From positions 3,558,501 through 3,622,500 of the forward strand of contig BSYO01000013.1 of the NCBI GenBank assembly GCA_033239525.1: a stretch of 64,000 nucleotides of DNA, in the 5' to 3' direction. The notes under the pieces are model-generated. The model saw only the letters and a program-made list of their open reading frames with translations. It searched no databases and had not been told where the DNA came from. This stretch comes from Nepenthes gracilis. Lineage: Eukaryota > Streptophyta > Magnoliopsida > Caryophyllales > Nepenthaceae. Below, piece by piece: positions 24,505 to 35,929 of the stretch. Made by a program: the position numbers and the translations under genes. How positions within the stretch are numbered: the stretch's first letter is position 1; the number at the start of each line of letters is the position of its first letter.

Positions 24505-25521
24505 TGATACGTCCCTGGATCCGAATTTCGAACAGATTCGGATGATCCTCTTGATATGGTTCCGGCTCCGTTCCCTGAGTTGGACTCTACACACCACTAA
24601 ACAGAACAGGAGGTCAGTGTGTCGGCGGAAAGTTATCCCACCAAAAACACTCCGACGCTCAAATCAATGAAACATTCTTTAAAAGAGCGAAACTGAAACT
24701 GAGAATGAGAGAGAGAGACAAAAAGAGTGTTTCTTCCATACGTAAGAGAGACGTAAGGCCTTCTTGAATCTGGAAGGTGGGAGGGCAGTAAACGGCCGTG
24801 AGGGCTCGCTTGTTTGCCTTAGGGTTTCTGGTGTATGAGTTTGCGTAGCAGAGAGCTTGTACAGTTCTGAGAGTCTTAATGTCTGAGAGCGTAATTAAAA
24901 GCCTTAATGAAAGCGTAATTGGAAGTGTGTCTTGGATGGTGAATCCAGGATTTCTTTTATGGTGCAGAGGGCGATCCTCCTTCTTTGGAAGGAGGGATCG
25001 CCTCCGTGAACTGCTGGCTGGCCTTCCTTTTGGGGCTGATGTCGGTTACCAAACTGTGAAGGATAGTTTCCTTCTGAGGCGTCTGACAGCTTTCCAAATC
25101 GGACTCCTTCCTTCTGTGCGTGTTACCGTTGGAGAGCCTGGGTTGGCAAAGATTTGAAAAAATCTGGCGCCTTCCTTAAATGACAGACGCCAATATTGCC
25201 AATGCCCTTTTTGGTGCTAGTTGGGATCGTGGAATATCCCTAGAAAGCCGTTGCTAGCCTTTTTATGATTCGTGGGCCTAAACGGACCAGGCCCATTACT
25301 GTAGGAAAGTCTTTTTGGGCACAACGCGCGTAATGCGGAAGGTCAACGTTTGAGTTGACCGTCTGCTAGCGAGGTTGTCGTCCGGACGGTCAACATTGGC
25401 GTTGACCGTCCTGGACTTTTCAGCTTTTGGGCCTGTTCTCCAGTTGGGCCGTTAGAGTGTTGACCGTTGTTTTGGGCCTCCATTAACTTGTGGGGCCAGC
25501 CCAATAATGATATACCTATCA
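24505..25521 (-). mobile_element. Solo LTR, Tat-like Ty3/Gypsy family
   Basis: It begins TGATACGTCCCTGG and ends ATACCTATCA (TGATA...TATCA inverted ends). Perfect 5-bp duplications AATTT flank it (24500-24504 and 25522-25526). It is homologous over nearly its whole length to 14397-15472 in the same orientation. It carries the pair GTCAACGTTTGAGTTGACC near 25342 and a second GTCAAC/GTTGAC pair near 25388-25408. The reading frames at 24434-24670 and 24879-25157 fall in or across it and are not genes. Confidence 0.92.
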
Positions 25522-25526
25522 AATTT

Positions 25527-26689
25527 CATCGTAAATTTAAATAAATAGATATCACTAAACTTTTATAAAGTGTGATTTGAAAAAATTTTATCTCTTATAA
25601 AAATAAACAAAATCATTTATTTTTTTAAAAAATTATAATTTAACTATTTAAAAAAATTAACAATAAATAAAATTAATTATTTTAAAATAATTAAACTATA
25701 ATTATTTATTTAAAAATAAATAAATATATTCTTCAGTCCCACTGTACTGATAATATCCAAACAACCATAATTAAAAAGTCGCCCCCGGGACTATTTCTTC
25801 ATTAGCAAGTTTTCGATTATATTAATTACCGAAAAGAGTTTTCAATTAGAAGTCAAAAGTGTATTTATTTGACCAATTAAAGTAAGTGGCGATTTTTTTT
25901 TTATTTACAAAAAAAAAAGTAATTTTGGCAAAAGTTATAATTTATAGTTTTTTTTTTTTTTTTTTTTTTTGTTAGATAGCATTTGGACCGGAGAAAAGAG
26001 CCTTAAATTTTAAAATCGGGATTAAAAGTGGAAAATAAAATTTAATTTTATTATTGGACGTCATACAAAAAATTGTAACTTTCTTTCAAGTTATCAATTT
26101 TTATAAATATAAAATAATATGAGACAATTTTTTATAATCTAAAAATTAAAATATTATAAATTTAAAAATTATTTATTAAATAGATATGATCAAAGTTAAA
26201 TCCGACCAAATCAAACGAATACGATACTTTCAAATTGTTTGAATTGAATTGAGTTGGCCAAACATTCTGCATTATGTAAATACTTTGAAAAAATAGCTTA
26301 TAAAAATTACTTAAAATATAAAAGCCATTATTTTAAATAAATATTGCCAAATGCTATTATATATATATATATATATAATATCATCCAAAATTAATATTTC
26401 AAAAAATCAAAAACGCAGTCCTAGTGTCACTTAGGCCAAAAATTTGGTCAGTATTCAAAAAAATTGATGGAAAATATTATCCAAATTTTTTTAATAATAT
26501 GAAAAAAAAATCAAAATGCAGGCCCGGCTTGTCACTTAGGATTCTAAAATTTAATATTTCAGTAGGCGTGGATCTATTTACAGTCATTTCTAGTTTAAAG
26601 AACATAGAAGTTAATAGTATAAATATTAAATTTTTAATTATTTTTTTATGAGTGTCATAATAATATGATGATCATCGAAAAATATATGA
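25527..26689. other. AT-rich intergenic sequence
   Basis: No gene is supported. Self-complementary AAATAAATAATTA-type segments lie at 25610-25730, a T24-25 homopolymer at about 25947-25971, and (AT)n at about 26358-26378. Confidence 0.6.
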
Positions 26690-27591
26690 TAGTTTTGAGA
26701 GGCACTCTCGAAAGAAATTGTCATAGGGGTCGCGCAATATTTGTATGAGGATCGGTTGATAATTATTCAAGCAGCAAAAGATAATGAATGGCCACGTAAT
26801 GTTTGTGTTGGAGTTGGTCAATGCTCATGCACATCAAAAATCAGTTCCACATATAAGGAATACTATACAAAGAATGAAAAGAGAAAGATAGAAAAAGAAT
26901 AACTTCAACATCAGATTAATATCCAATTTGTATTTCATTCTTTATCAAGGTTGGACACCTTATTCTAATGTTGATAGAATACATTTTTAGTTGGTTACTT
27001 TTATTTTTTGATTTATTTTTTTTATATAAATTGTTAGGTGTATTGAGAAAATTTGTACTCAATAATTATTCATTCGGGTTCGTAATGAAATAATTTCATA
27101 TGAGGTTCTTTATAATCGATATTATTTTATAGATGATTAGTTTAAAATTTATCTCATAATTTTTTTGTTTGTTGAAAAGAATTTTTCATATTAAAAACTT
27201 TACACATAATTATATTTTTTATATTTACGAGTTTGGTATTTGACGTTTGATGGTGTGACTTGGGTTTATTCCGCTGTATGGAGTTGTATGTATTTTGGTC
27301 AAATACCAACAAGTAGTATCAAAGACATGCTTCTTCAAAGTTGTAAAATTTATAATTTGATGGCATTAATATCAAGAAATTTATCATTCTACGTTGAATA
27401 ATCTAGTGAGCAAATTAGTTCTATTTATTAATAAGATAGTGTGAGAAATATTTTAATCCAAAAAAATAAAAAAAATATTTCAAAGTAAAGAAGATAAGTT
27501 GAAAAAGATGAAAGATGAAGAGTGGCATGATATAACAGATGTTACAAATTATATATCAAATTATGTCTTACGGATAACATTCTTTGCTTTC

Positions 27592-27906
27592 TAGATCAAG
27601 CAATGGTTTGATGAAATTTGAGGATTGGTATAACTCTAAATCCTTAAGAATGACATTGCATATAAAGAAAAAAATTTATAGCCTTTGATTCTAATAAGGC
27701 GAATGTCTCGAGAAGTATTTGTTTGAATTTAGCCGGATTATAATACAGATATCAGTACTTTACAAAAAGATAATGCGTTAGTATTGTTGGCCTTTTTGTC
27801 GGATTCAAACGATCATATTGTCACGACATTATTATTCGAAAAAAATACGTTCAACTTCAATGAGATTATTGTTTCCTTACTTATAAATGAGTTTGGACAA
27901 AAATAA
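27592..27906 (+). pseudogene. Copia gag (UBN2-like) relic, element A
   Basis: Read with frameshifts, this stretch gives the pattern of copia Gag: a leading segment with FEDWYNSKSLR-like and NKVNVSRSICLNLAG-like parts, then NALVLLAFLSDSNDHIVTTL. The latter corresponds to the widely conserved ALLLLxSLPxSYDHxVTxL block of the UBN2 domain. It is aligned in order with the clearer relic at 32178-32444 of element B. It is broken by stops and frameshifts and cannot be translated as one protein. Confidence 0.65.
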
Positions 27907-28208
27907 AGCGTTGAGTTTTTGGGGCAGTTGAGACCCAATAACAGTTGAAGGCACGGGAGATTGAAAGACTAATATGACAAATTAGAGAGGAGTAACAGCC
28001 AATTTGAACTTTAGAACATATAACGCTTTCATTGGGGAAAGAAGGGGTCCATAATGTATGAGTACTTTAAAAAGAACTAGAAGAAAGAGGGTGGTGGGAG
28101 TCTCAAAAGAAGAGGGATCATAATAAAAATAATCATACCTCTATTACTTCCTAAAGAAGCCTTCTAGTAGTACACACAAGAAAGATACGGAACTTTCCAA
28201 GTTATGAG

Positions 28209-28484
28209 ATAAATTGGATGATAGATAATGATTGCTCATATCACACAATATTAAGGAAGTCTCCCTTCATCACCTATACGTTCGAGGACTACAAGATATT
28301 GAATATTGACAATGATAACTTGTTAAAAGTTGTTAAAATCGGGGACATTAGTTTGCGAACAAGTAATGAGATAGAACTCATATTGAACAGTTTGCGACAT
28401 CTTTTGAATTTACGACTGAATATAATTTTGACTGCAAAACTTAACAAAGAAAGTTTTTACACAGTATTTAGAAAAGGCCAATGA
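28209..28484 (+). pseudogene. Copia protease relic, element A
   Basis: The frame reads NWMIDNDCSYHTILRKSPF near its start, which corresponds to the aspartic-protease motif WxIDSGCSxHM of copia Pol. It is followed by a KILNIDNDNLLKVVKIGDIS segment and a HLLNLRLNIILTAKLNKESF segment in the family order (G-N, KVxGxG, V-PxLxxNLIS). The catalytic D-S-G is altered to D-N-D, so the enzyme would be inactive. It is a fragment of a decayed element. Confidence 0.75.
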
Positions 28485-29755
28485 AAACTCACTAAAGGTG
28501 TATCGGTTGTGGTAAGAGGAAGTATGCGCTCAAGATGATACTTAATAAAGAATTCGATTGCCAAGGATAATGTTAAGGTGATCAATAGGGGTATTAGTCA
28601 ATGTAGTAAAAAAAAAGACCGAGGATAAAAGGAAGGGGGAGCGACACTACTGTGAAAAAGAAATTGAAGGGAAGTGGGAATATTTCAGGTTTATTGGAGC
28701 GGAAGAATGTATCGTTTACACTTATGGAGGTCAATGGCGAAATTCTCATAAATGGAAAGTTATCGAAAGGTGAAAGATGATGGTCACCTATTTGGAGGCG
28801 AAAGATTCCCGACAATGTCGTGATAGAAAAATTGTTAAATTTTGGGTCACTCCCTTATGGAAGTCACAACAAGATTTTAGAAAGATACGCAATGTTTGCA
28901 CATGGGATGCTCGAATGAAGATCTCAAGTAAAGATTGTACGAGAGTCGATCGAGAATCAATTAAAAGTTGTCTGTGTAGCAAAGAATGCTAAAGGATCAA
29001 GTAATGTTCATACGAGAGTCATCCAATGATCAATTGAGGGTCAACATATTTGGGCATGATGGTCACTTGAGGGATGTATGTGCGCTATCTCTCCAGAGAA
29101 GTGATGCCGAATGCATGCTTGAATGAGGCACGCGCATATTTTGTTCAAGAAAGTCATACTTAATGCGCGTCTAAAAGGCTCTCATCCGTTGTTTATCCAT
29201 AGAGGTCAGGCTTGGTGCACACCTAATCACAACTCATCGACCTTTTTTATACAAAGTTATGTCTAATGTAATTTTTGGATATTCGAAATCAATTTTTTAT
29301 ACAAGGATCGCCACACAAAAAGACAAGAGAGAAAGAAAGAAAATGAAGAGGTTGGCATTCGGTCAAGGTCTGGCTCAAATTTTGTTTTTCACTAAGGTCG
29401 AGATGTTATTCAGCTATTGATTTCTAAAACATATTTTCATTTTGTTGTTTTTATTTCTTAGTATATTTTCTCTTTTATATTATTAGATGTGTTGAGAGGA
29501 TTTGTATTCAACAATTGTTCACTTGTGCTCATAGTGAATGGATTTCAAATAAGATTATTTGTAACCAATATTATTTTATAATGGAATTGTTCAAAATTTA
29601 TGCCATAATTTTTTTCTTATTTGAGAAGGATTTTTAATATTAAAAATATTATATATTATTATATTCTTTATATTTACAAATTTGGTGATTGACATTTGAT
29701 GTGAAGTTTGAATTTATTCTATCGTAAGAAGTATGTGTTTTGGTCGAATCACAAT

Positions 29756-30597
29756 AATAAAAATATTGAAAAAATTAAATATTTTTGTAAAAATAATATC
29801 TAAAAACATACAAAAAATATTATTTGTGTCGAAAAATATTTTTAAAATTTATATATATATTTAATTTGCACAATCTAAAAAAGTTAAAATTTATTTAATT
29901 ATGATTTATTACTCATTCTAAAATAACTTAGAATCTCTTAATCACACTTATAAAATAATTTATCTGCGTCATAATTCAGCCATCGTCAAATTATAGTGTT
30001 TGAAAGTTCTAATATTTTCTATACAAGTTTGGCTATCCTTTTTTTAATCAATCAAATAAATATATATATATTTTTTACATGAGTATACTATTATAAAAGG
30101 TAAAAAAATATCAGCGTTACAATTTAATAAATTGATAAGATTAAATTAATAATAATAAACATCGATGGAGCAAAAAATAGGCTTTTACAAGTAAAATCAT
30201 TGGATGTGATGATGAAATTAAGAGACTTAATACGGTATCAATCTTCCTATATAATTCTCAGTAATGGAATGGCATAACAGTACTCTATATTTATAAAGAA
30301 ATATTGATAATAACAAATATAAATCAGATTAAAAAATCATAACAGTAAAATAATTTCATCAACTATGAATTATAAGTGAGATAATTCAATATCAAAATTA
30401 GTAGGAATAAATCTTAATTCACTAAGAATCACCATCTAAAATTCCACATAATGTAGAAATCTAGTCATCGTCCAATTATTATATAAATTACAGCGTATTG
30501 GCTAAGAAAAACTTCACCATTTACATTTTTTTATTTAATTCAGACTTTAAATTTATTGCCAATAATGACAAGGAATCACTAACCCAAGATATATATG
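29756..30597. other. Intergenic spacer between the two copia relics
   Basis: No gene is seen. It is AT-rich with (AT)n at about 30059-30070. The minus frame at 30521-30757 overlaps a foldback element and has no domain. Confidence 0.6.
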
Positions 30598-30806
30598 AGA
30601 GGCGCTGCAATGCGCATCCCATAAGGCACCCGTATGATGTCATGTCGTAATTGTTAGACGGAGATTCCATGCCCATTGATAACCTTTTTATTTTTAGAAA
30701 AATATTTTCTTTTGTTTTTCTAATAATAAAAAAGAGGGGCGTTGGATTTTCATCCAAAGGTTACGATGCGGCATCGCATGGGGCCGCGTCGCAGTGCCCT
30801 CGCTCA
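30598..30806. mobile_element. Foldback element with imperfect inverted arms
   Basis: The left arm (about 30600-30680: GGCGCTGCAATGCGCATCCC ... TCGTAATTGTTAGACGGAGA ...) pairs with the right arm (about 30733-30806; reverse complement GGCACTGCGACGCGGCCCC ... TCGTAACCTTTGGATGAAAA ...). About two thirds of the bases match. The middle is AT-rich. The arms are markedly more GC-rich than the flanks. No transposase and no clear target duplication were seen. Confidence 0.5.
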
Positions 30807-32177
30807 CCCCAAGATACGGCTAGCCCGATTTCGATCTCAACATGCTATTTATTTTCTTCATCTCTCTCAATCTCTTTCTTTTTATCAATCATAATGACTG
30901 GGTTATTTGGAGAATTCCCGTTACGCACACATGGCATGCTTGGCGAAAAGTCAAGCAAGTTCATGCCAAGTTTGGGTGATGGTTGACGAGAGTCATCCGA
31001 GTGATAAAAGTTATTAGAGATTTGCACATAATTTGTGTGAAGGATAGTCAAGGATTGGTCGATGATCATTCGAGTAATGAAGCTTACTAGAGATTTGTAC
31101 AACGTGCAGTTGAGCAAATGACACCAATTAATAAATGATATCTACACTTGGTAGGTGCATAATAGACAAGATGCACATTTGGTGCAAAATGAACGCATCT
31201 AATGCCAGTTGAGGGGTTCTTGTATGCAAAATCTAATGGGATCGACACCTGAAAGGTACATACATGGATTACTAGAGAGGTTATGTCTAATACACGTAAA
31301 AAGTACAAATATACCAATACTACTACAAAGTTGCACTTGATATGATTTTAGAAATTTTGAAATTATTTTGCAACACAAAAAGCACAATATAACAAAGAGA
31401 AAAGGAAGAGGTTTGCATTTGGTTGAGGTCTATCTAAAGTTTCACTTTTTACTAAGGTCTGCAATGTTAATTTAGTGTATTCTTAGAATATATTACCATT
31501 TGATTACTCTGATTCTCATTATATTTTTTTCTTATAATTGCTAGACATCTTAAGGGGTTGTATCAAGCCGGTCATTTACTCAAATTATAATGAATGGATT
31601 CAGAGGGATTTTTATATGTGACTAGGACTATTGTTATTATAAACTTATTCGTAATTTATTTCATAATTTTTTTAAATTGAGAATTATCTTTTACATTAAA
31701 TATTATTACATAATTCTAAATACTTGGTTGCATATTATTCTTTATATTCAAATATTTATTGGTTGATATTTAATGAGAGATTCGAATTTGTTTTGTTATA
31801 CCGATTGTGTGCCGTTTTTGTTAAATTTAATAAGTGGAATTAGAGTGTAAATTTTTTAGGTTGTGAAAATTATAATTTGATAGTGTCAATATTAAGAAGT
31901 TTACTATTCTATGTTAAACAATTTAATGGGTAAAATAATTTTATTTTTTAATAATAAAAAATAAGAAATATCTTAACTCAAAAAAAAAGATAAAAACACT
32001 AAGAAATAATGAAGAAAAGTTGGATAAACTAAAAGATGATGAGTGGTAAGATATAAAAATCTTACTAATTGAACAATGAAATTGTATCACACGAAGAACA
32101 CTTTTTAAAAAGTTATTAATTTGTCAAATTTATCAGAAATCTAGATAAAGCTTGAGGAACAACAGAAGTTCAAATTA

Positions 32178-32444
32178 TTGATGACGAGGTTATATGTGAA
32201 GAATAAATTATATGGCCTTTGGTTGTCAAATGGGAAAAATTTTGAGACACATTTGAACAAGTTTAATAGAATTTTAACACAAATGTCAACAGTTGATAGG
32301 AAGATAAAAGGTGAAGACATGGCATTAATGTTGTTGGCCTCTTTATCGGTCTTATTTGATCATATTGTCACGTTGTTATTGTTCGAGAAGTATACACTCA
32401 GTATTGATAAGGCCATCATTTCTATACTTTCGAATAAGTTTTGA
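32178..32444 (+). pseudogene. Copia gag (UBN2-like) relic, element B
   Basis: An 88-codon open stretch reads LYGLWLSNGKNFETHLNKFN, then RILTQMSTVDRKIKGEDMAL, then MLLASLSVLFDHIVTLLLFE and YTLSIDKAIISILSNKF. This is the central part of the copia Gag UBN2 domain (the LYxLKM.x...VxxHLNxFNxIxxQL, ALxLLxSLP.xxDHxVTTLL, LTLxEVxxxLxS blocks). Gag forms the virus-like particle in the cytoplasm. The first 60-80 codons upstream are frameshifted, and the frame ends early after SNKF, before a zinc knuckle can be read. Confidence 0.85.
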
Positions 32445-32769
32445 TAAAAGGGAAATGATGAGGTTTTAAAAAAGTCGACTATTATGGTGTCCACAAGCGA
32501 TAGGAGACATGAGAGATTGAGGGATTGAGGCGGTAAGTCGAAAAGTAGCAATAGCTGTTATAAGTTTTAGGACATCAAGTACATCCATTGTGATAAGAAA
32601 TGTCATACAAAATGAGATTATTTTAAAAGGATGTATGAGGAGGGTGGTGGGAAGCAAGAAGAGATAAGGAAGTATGGTGGCTCTGATCGGATTTTTATCA
32701 CTACCTAGGAAAACCTTCTAGTCATCCAAGCAGTGAAAACATAGAGTTTTACGAGCTACAAAAAAAATT

Positions 32770-33065
32770 AGTAATGGATAGCGGTTTCTCTCACTATACT
32801 ACATCTAAGAAAGTCTCCCTTTACCTCCTATAAAGTCAGGGACTTTACAGTATTGAAGATCGGTAATGATGGCTCATCAAAAGTTATTGGCAGCGAAGAT
32901 GTTAGTTCAGAAACAAGTAACAAGATAAAGTATATGTTGAAGGGCGTGTGACATACTACGGATGTTTGATTAAATGTGATTCTAATTGCAAAGTTTAACA
33001 ATAAGGACTTTTACATGGCATTCGGTAAATACTAATGGAAGTTTACTGACGGCGTTTCGATTGTA
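32770..33065 (+). pseudogene. Copia protease relic, element B
   Basis: This is the counterpart of the protease relic in element A. Here VMDSGFSHYT keeps the catalytic D-S-G but loses the following cysteine and then shifts frame. Downstream KSPFTSYKVRDFTVLKIGND-like and VIGSEDVSSETSNKI-like stretches follow in order. It is interrupted by stops. Confidence 0.65.
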
Positions 33066-34290
33066 ACAATAGGAAGTAAGTATTCAAGCTAATACTTAGT
33101 GGAGGTTTTGATTATTAATGACAATATCAAGGAATTCAACGGGGAGATTGGTCAACATGATGGGAATAGACAGCTAAGGATAAGTGTAAGGGGGCGATTC
33201 TACCATAAAAAAGTCGAAGGATAGTAAGAATACTCCAAGTATAGTGGTGAGAAAGTTGGTGTCCTTTAAACTTGTGGAGGTTAATTTTGAGGTCCCCCCT
33301 ACTGAGGAGATATTACTAAAAGGTAAGAGATGATGGTCACGAAGTTATGATGACAACTTTATTAGGTTTTGGGTTATTAATTTATCGGCCCCACAACCAA
33401 TGGTCAAGTCACTTGGAGGATGAGTGATATTCACACATGGCATGTTTGAGCAAAAGAGTTAAGCAAGGGTCACAAAACGTACATGAGAGATTCAACTGGG
33501 GGCCGGATGAGGGCCATCCAAGCAACAAAGGTCATTGAAAGTTTTTGTATGGGTCAGTCAAGCTATTGAATTTATTAGAAGTTCATGCGATGTTTATGTA
33601 ATGTGTAGTTGAGCAATAAGAATTTTTAATGAGCAAATGATATTTGTGTTTGGGAGGTGCACGATAAACAATCGTATGAATTTGAATGAACGCAACTGGT
33701 GCACATGGAAAGGTCCATGTTTGTCAATTTCAATGGAATCATCACCTAAAATGCACGTATATTTATTATTCAGAGAATTCACGCCAGATACATGAGAAAA
33801 GTACGTATACGCCAACACTACTTCAGAAAATTTAAAATTATTTTACAACACAACGAGCGTTACACAACAGTGAGAAAAGAGAAAATAGAAAAAATGTATA
33901 AGTTCATATCTAATTGAGATTTAACTCGAGTTCTGTCATTTACCAAAATCAGGTACGTCATTCTAGTGTGTTCTTAGAACGTATTACCGTGTGATTACTT
34001 TTATTCTCGTTATATTTTTTTGTTATGGTTGTTAAATATGTTAGAGATTGTTATAATCAGTTATTCACTTAGTTATAGTGAAGAAATTTCATATGAATTA
34101 TATTTATAATGCGCAATATTGTTATAGTAGACTTGTTCAAAATTTATTTTATAATTTTTTTATTTATTAAGAAGAATTTTTTTACATTAAATATTATTAT
34201 ATAGCTTTGAGTATTTGGATAAATTGTATTCCTTACACTCTCTTAATGGTTGATATTTAATAAAAAAATTTAAATTTATTCTGCTGCTAC

Positions 34291-34760
34291 TAGATTTTCC
34301 ATGAATTTTAAAATCAATTTCACTGTGGAAACAAAAGAAGAAGCAGAAGAGAAAGTACGATGTGCGTTTGTGCGATTGTAAACGGAGGAAAACGCACTGT
34401 GAGGCCGCAGGTTTATCGCACTGATCTCTTACCGACGAGCTGCCTGATGCTGACCGATAACTGTTAGACGGAGGAAACAAGCTCAACGATGAACAGAGTG
34501 CTGCTTCAGGGGAAATCACCATCGAGGATAACTAATCATATCGCACTTTGCAACGCAATTTTTCAATCCATCTCGAGTATTATGAAAGGCGTAAGATTTG
34601 GAATCTCTCCTAAAACGAAAAATTAGGAGTCAGAAGATGATGCATAAGCAGCTTCGTTTGAAGATGAACGTCATGCTTCGTCGAGTAAGGGCAAAATTAG
34701 GGTTAGAAGAACATCAATTAAAACTGACGAAGGTCTAGTATTAACCCAACAAGTAAAATT
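34291..34760 (+). other. GC-richer stretch, possible broken gene fragment
   Basis: Immediately after element B the base composition changes. Plus-strand frames with stops read KKKQKRKYDVRLCDCKRRKT and HCEAAGLSH, then LTDELPDADR and GGNKLNDEQSAASGEITIED, then YRTLQRNFSIHLEYYERRKI. These look protein-like, but no family was recognised. The uninterrupted minus frame at 34187-34522 seems less protein-like. It may be a decayed host gene piece or an unrecognised transposon part. Confidence 0.25.
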
Positions 34761-35405
34761 GCTCTATCAAATTGTGTAAATCATAATTAAAATTATTAAA
34801 TTGTGCCCTTAATTGAAGTTACAAAATCACCCATACAGCTATGGGCTAAATTGATAGGAAGTGTCAAAGGCAATTCACATTATAAAGCATGTGAGCAAAA
34901 TTAGGGACAATTTTCATTCAAATCTTATCATTTAAATGGTTAAAATTTATATTTATAAGATTAAGATTAAAATTAAAATATTATATTAAAATATTATATC
35001 AATCTTTATCTTTTATTATTTCTAAAATATTCTTGACTGTTAAAAGGATAATACAACTTCATATATAAAAATAGCATCACAGCTCCATTAAAACAATGCC
35101 TAAATATGCTCTACTAGAAATATAAGGAGTTAATTAACTTAGAAATTTAATATGAGACGGATAGATTACCATATATAATGGATTTCTTCACTACACTTGA
35201 TCATAAATCTAAAAGAGATCATTACTTATAATTTCTTGTATTATTTTTATAATAGCTCATTTCCATTAATATCAGGCTCCACATTTTCATAATCTCATTG
35301 AAATTCCTCACTTTTTCTTTTCGTTTTTTACAATTTCTTTACGTGGATTGACTTTATCCACCAAATAATAATAAATATTAAATATTAAATAGTTATTTAA
35401 ATTAC
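34761..35405. other. Intergenic; 3' flank of the first DUF688 gene
   Basis: AT-rich sequence with no coding signal. Because the DUF688 gene at 35406-35876 reads leftwards, the segment just left of 35406 should hold its 3' untranslated region. No clear polyadenylation motif was singled out. Confidence 0.5.
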
Positions 35406-35876
35406 TTAATTGATAAATCTACTCCTTACAGCCACGTGCGCATCAGCCCTTACGTTATGCGAGTTCTTACAAGACAAACCAAGCAGCCACTTCCTCACCC
35501 CAATCCTAAAACCAAGATTTTCCCCACCACCCAGCACAACCCTTTTTGTGGCGGTGCTTTTAGTGCACTCCCTGTAAGCCGCCAGAAAAGGGTCTTTTTC
35601 CGGCTTCCCAAATCCTCTGCTGCCTGAGTAACTACTCAGAGGAGGCTGAAAGATGCATGGAGGAAGAGGGAGTAGCAAACCACTTCCCGCCGCCGCGGCT
35701 GCAACCCTTGTCCCCTTCTCCAACTGCCCACACGCAGGCGACGGCAGAGCGGCTATCAGATCCGTCTTCTGGTGCCTTTTGTGATGATTTTCTTCTGCCG
35801 TCACCTTGGAAATTCCAGGCCGCTTTTCCCACTTGAAGGGCACACCCACCTCTGAATCGACCTTACCGACGCTCAT
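35406..35876 (-). CDS. Small DUF688-type protein
   Basis: A 156-residue intronless protein of unknown function. Diagnostic features are VPFKWEKRPGISK at residues 12-24 (the PFxWExxPGxxK opening motif of the DUF688 family), a proline-rich LLLPLPPCIFQPPL at 67-80, and EKDPFLAAYRECTKS at 93-107. The C-terminal third is basic. Alanine-rich segment 59-63 comes from a GC-rich repeat. No signal peptide, membrane segment or catalytic motif is visible. An upstream in-frame GTG extends the open frame by seven codons, but the ATG at 35876 is the plausible plant start. The same layout at 48806-49279 makes the two clear paralogues (shared LPPCIFQP, DPFLAAYxECTKS and LSCK). The gene is richer in GC than its flanks. 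Known DUF688 proteins have no assigned reaction, and none is proposed here. Confidence 0.85.
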   Translation of the reverse strand: MSVGKVDSEVGVPFKWEKRPGISKVTAEENHHKRHQKTDLIAALPSPACGQLEKGTRVAAAAAGSGLLLPLPPCIFQPPLSSYSGSRGFGKPEKDPFLAAYRECTKSTATKRVVLGGGENLGFRIGVRKWLLGLSCKNSHNVRADAHVAVRSRFIN

Positions 35877-35923
35877 TTTTGTGGGGCTTTGGAACACATT
35901 CTGGGCCGGAGGTCCTTATAAAG
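35873..35923 (-). promoter_or_regulatory. TATA box and overlapping upstream micro-ORF of DUF688 gene 1
   Basis: On the minus strand CTTTATAA lies at 35923-35916, about 40 bp before the ATG at 35876. Between them an ATG at 35899 opens an eight-codon frame (MCSKAPQK) whose TGA stop overlaps the main ATG as ATGA. If transcription starts the usual 30 bp after the TATA box, the micro-ORF start may fall at or outside the mRNA end, so a regulatory role is uncertain. Confidence 0.4.
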
Positions 35924-35929
35924 AGCCCT

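Larger units (their letters stand above)
26690..29755 (+). mobile_element. Decayed Ty1/copia element A, gag and protease only
   Basis: The left LTR ends near 27310 with GTATTTTGGTCAAATACCAA, followed by AGTAGTATCAAAGAC, a worn version of the initiator-Met-tRNA primer site (TGGTATCAGAG in copia elements). Then come gag and protease relics on the plus strand, and a second LTR whose R-U5 part (about 29380-29755) aligns with 26945-27310. The interior is only about 1.6 kb, and no integrase, reverse transcriptase or RNase H signal was found. The left limit is approximate because the U3 parts have diverged. Confidence 0.7.
30915..34290 (+). mobile_element. Decayed Ty1/copia element B, gag and protease only
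   Basis: The two LTRs are recognisable by shared landmarks: CACACATGGCATGyTTG at 30928 and 33432, TGAGCAAATGA blocks, a CACTTTTTACTAAGGT-like / CATTTACCAAAATCAG-like block, and a GAATTATxTTTTxCATTAAA block before each right end. The left LTR runs to about 31845 and the right LTR to about 34290. Between them are gag and protease relics in the same order as in element A, followed by the same downstream block (CTTGTGGAGGTTAATTTTGA near 33270; element A has a close match near 28720). No integrase or reverse transcriptase is present. Confidence 0.7.

Noticed and set aside
30651..30986. A 111-codon plus-strand frame
   Set aside because: It spans half of a foldback element and the start of a copia LTR and has no domain.
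35874..35897. Start of the first DUF688 protein seven codons upstream
   Set aside because: The upstream start is a GTG, which is not a normal plant start; the next codon that fits is the ATG at 35876.
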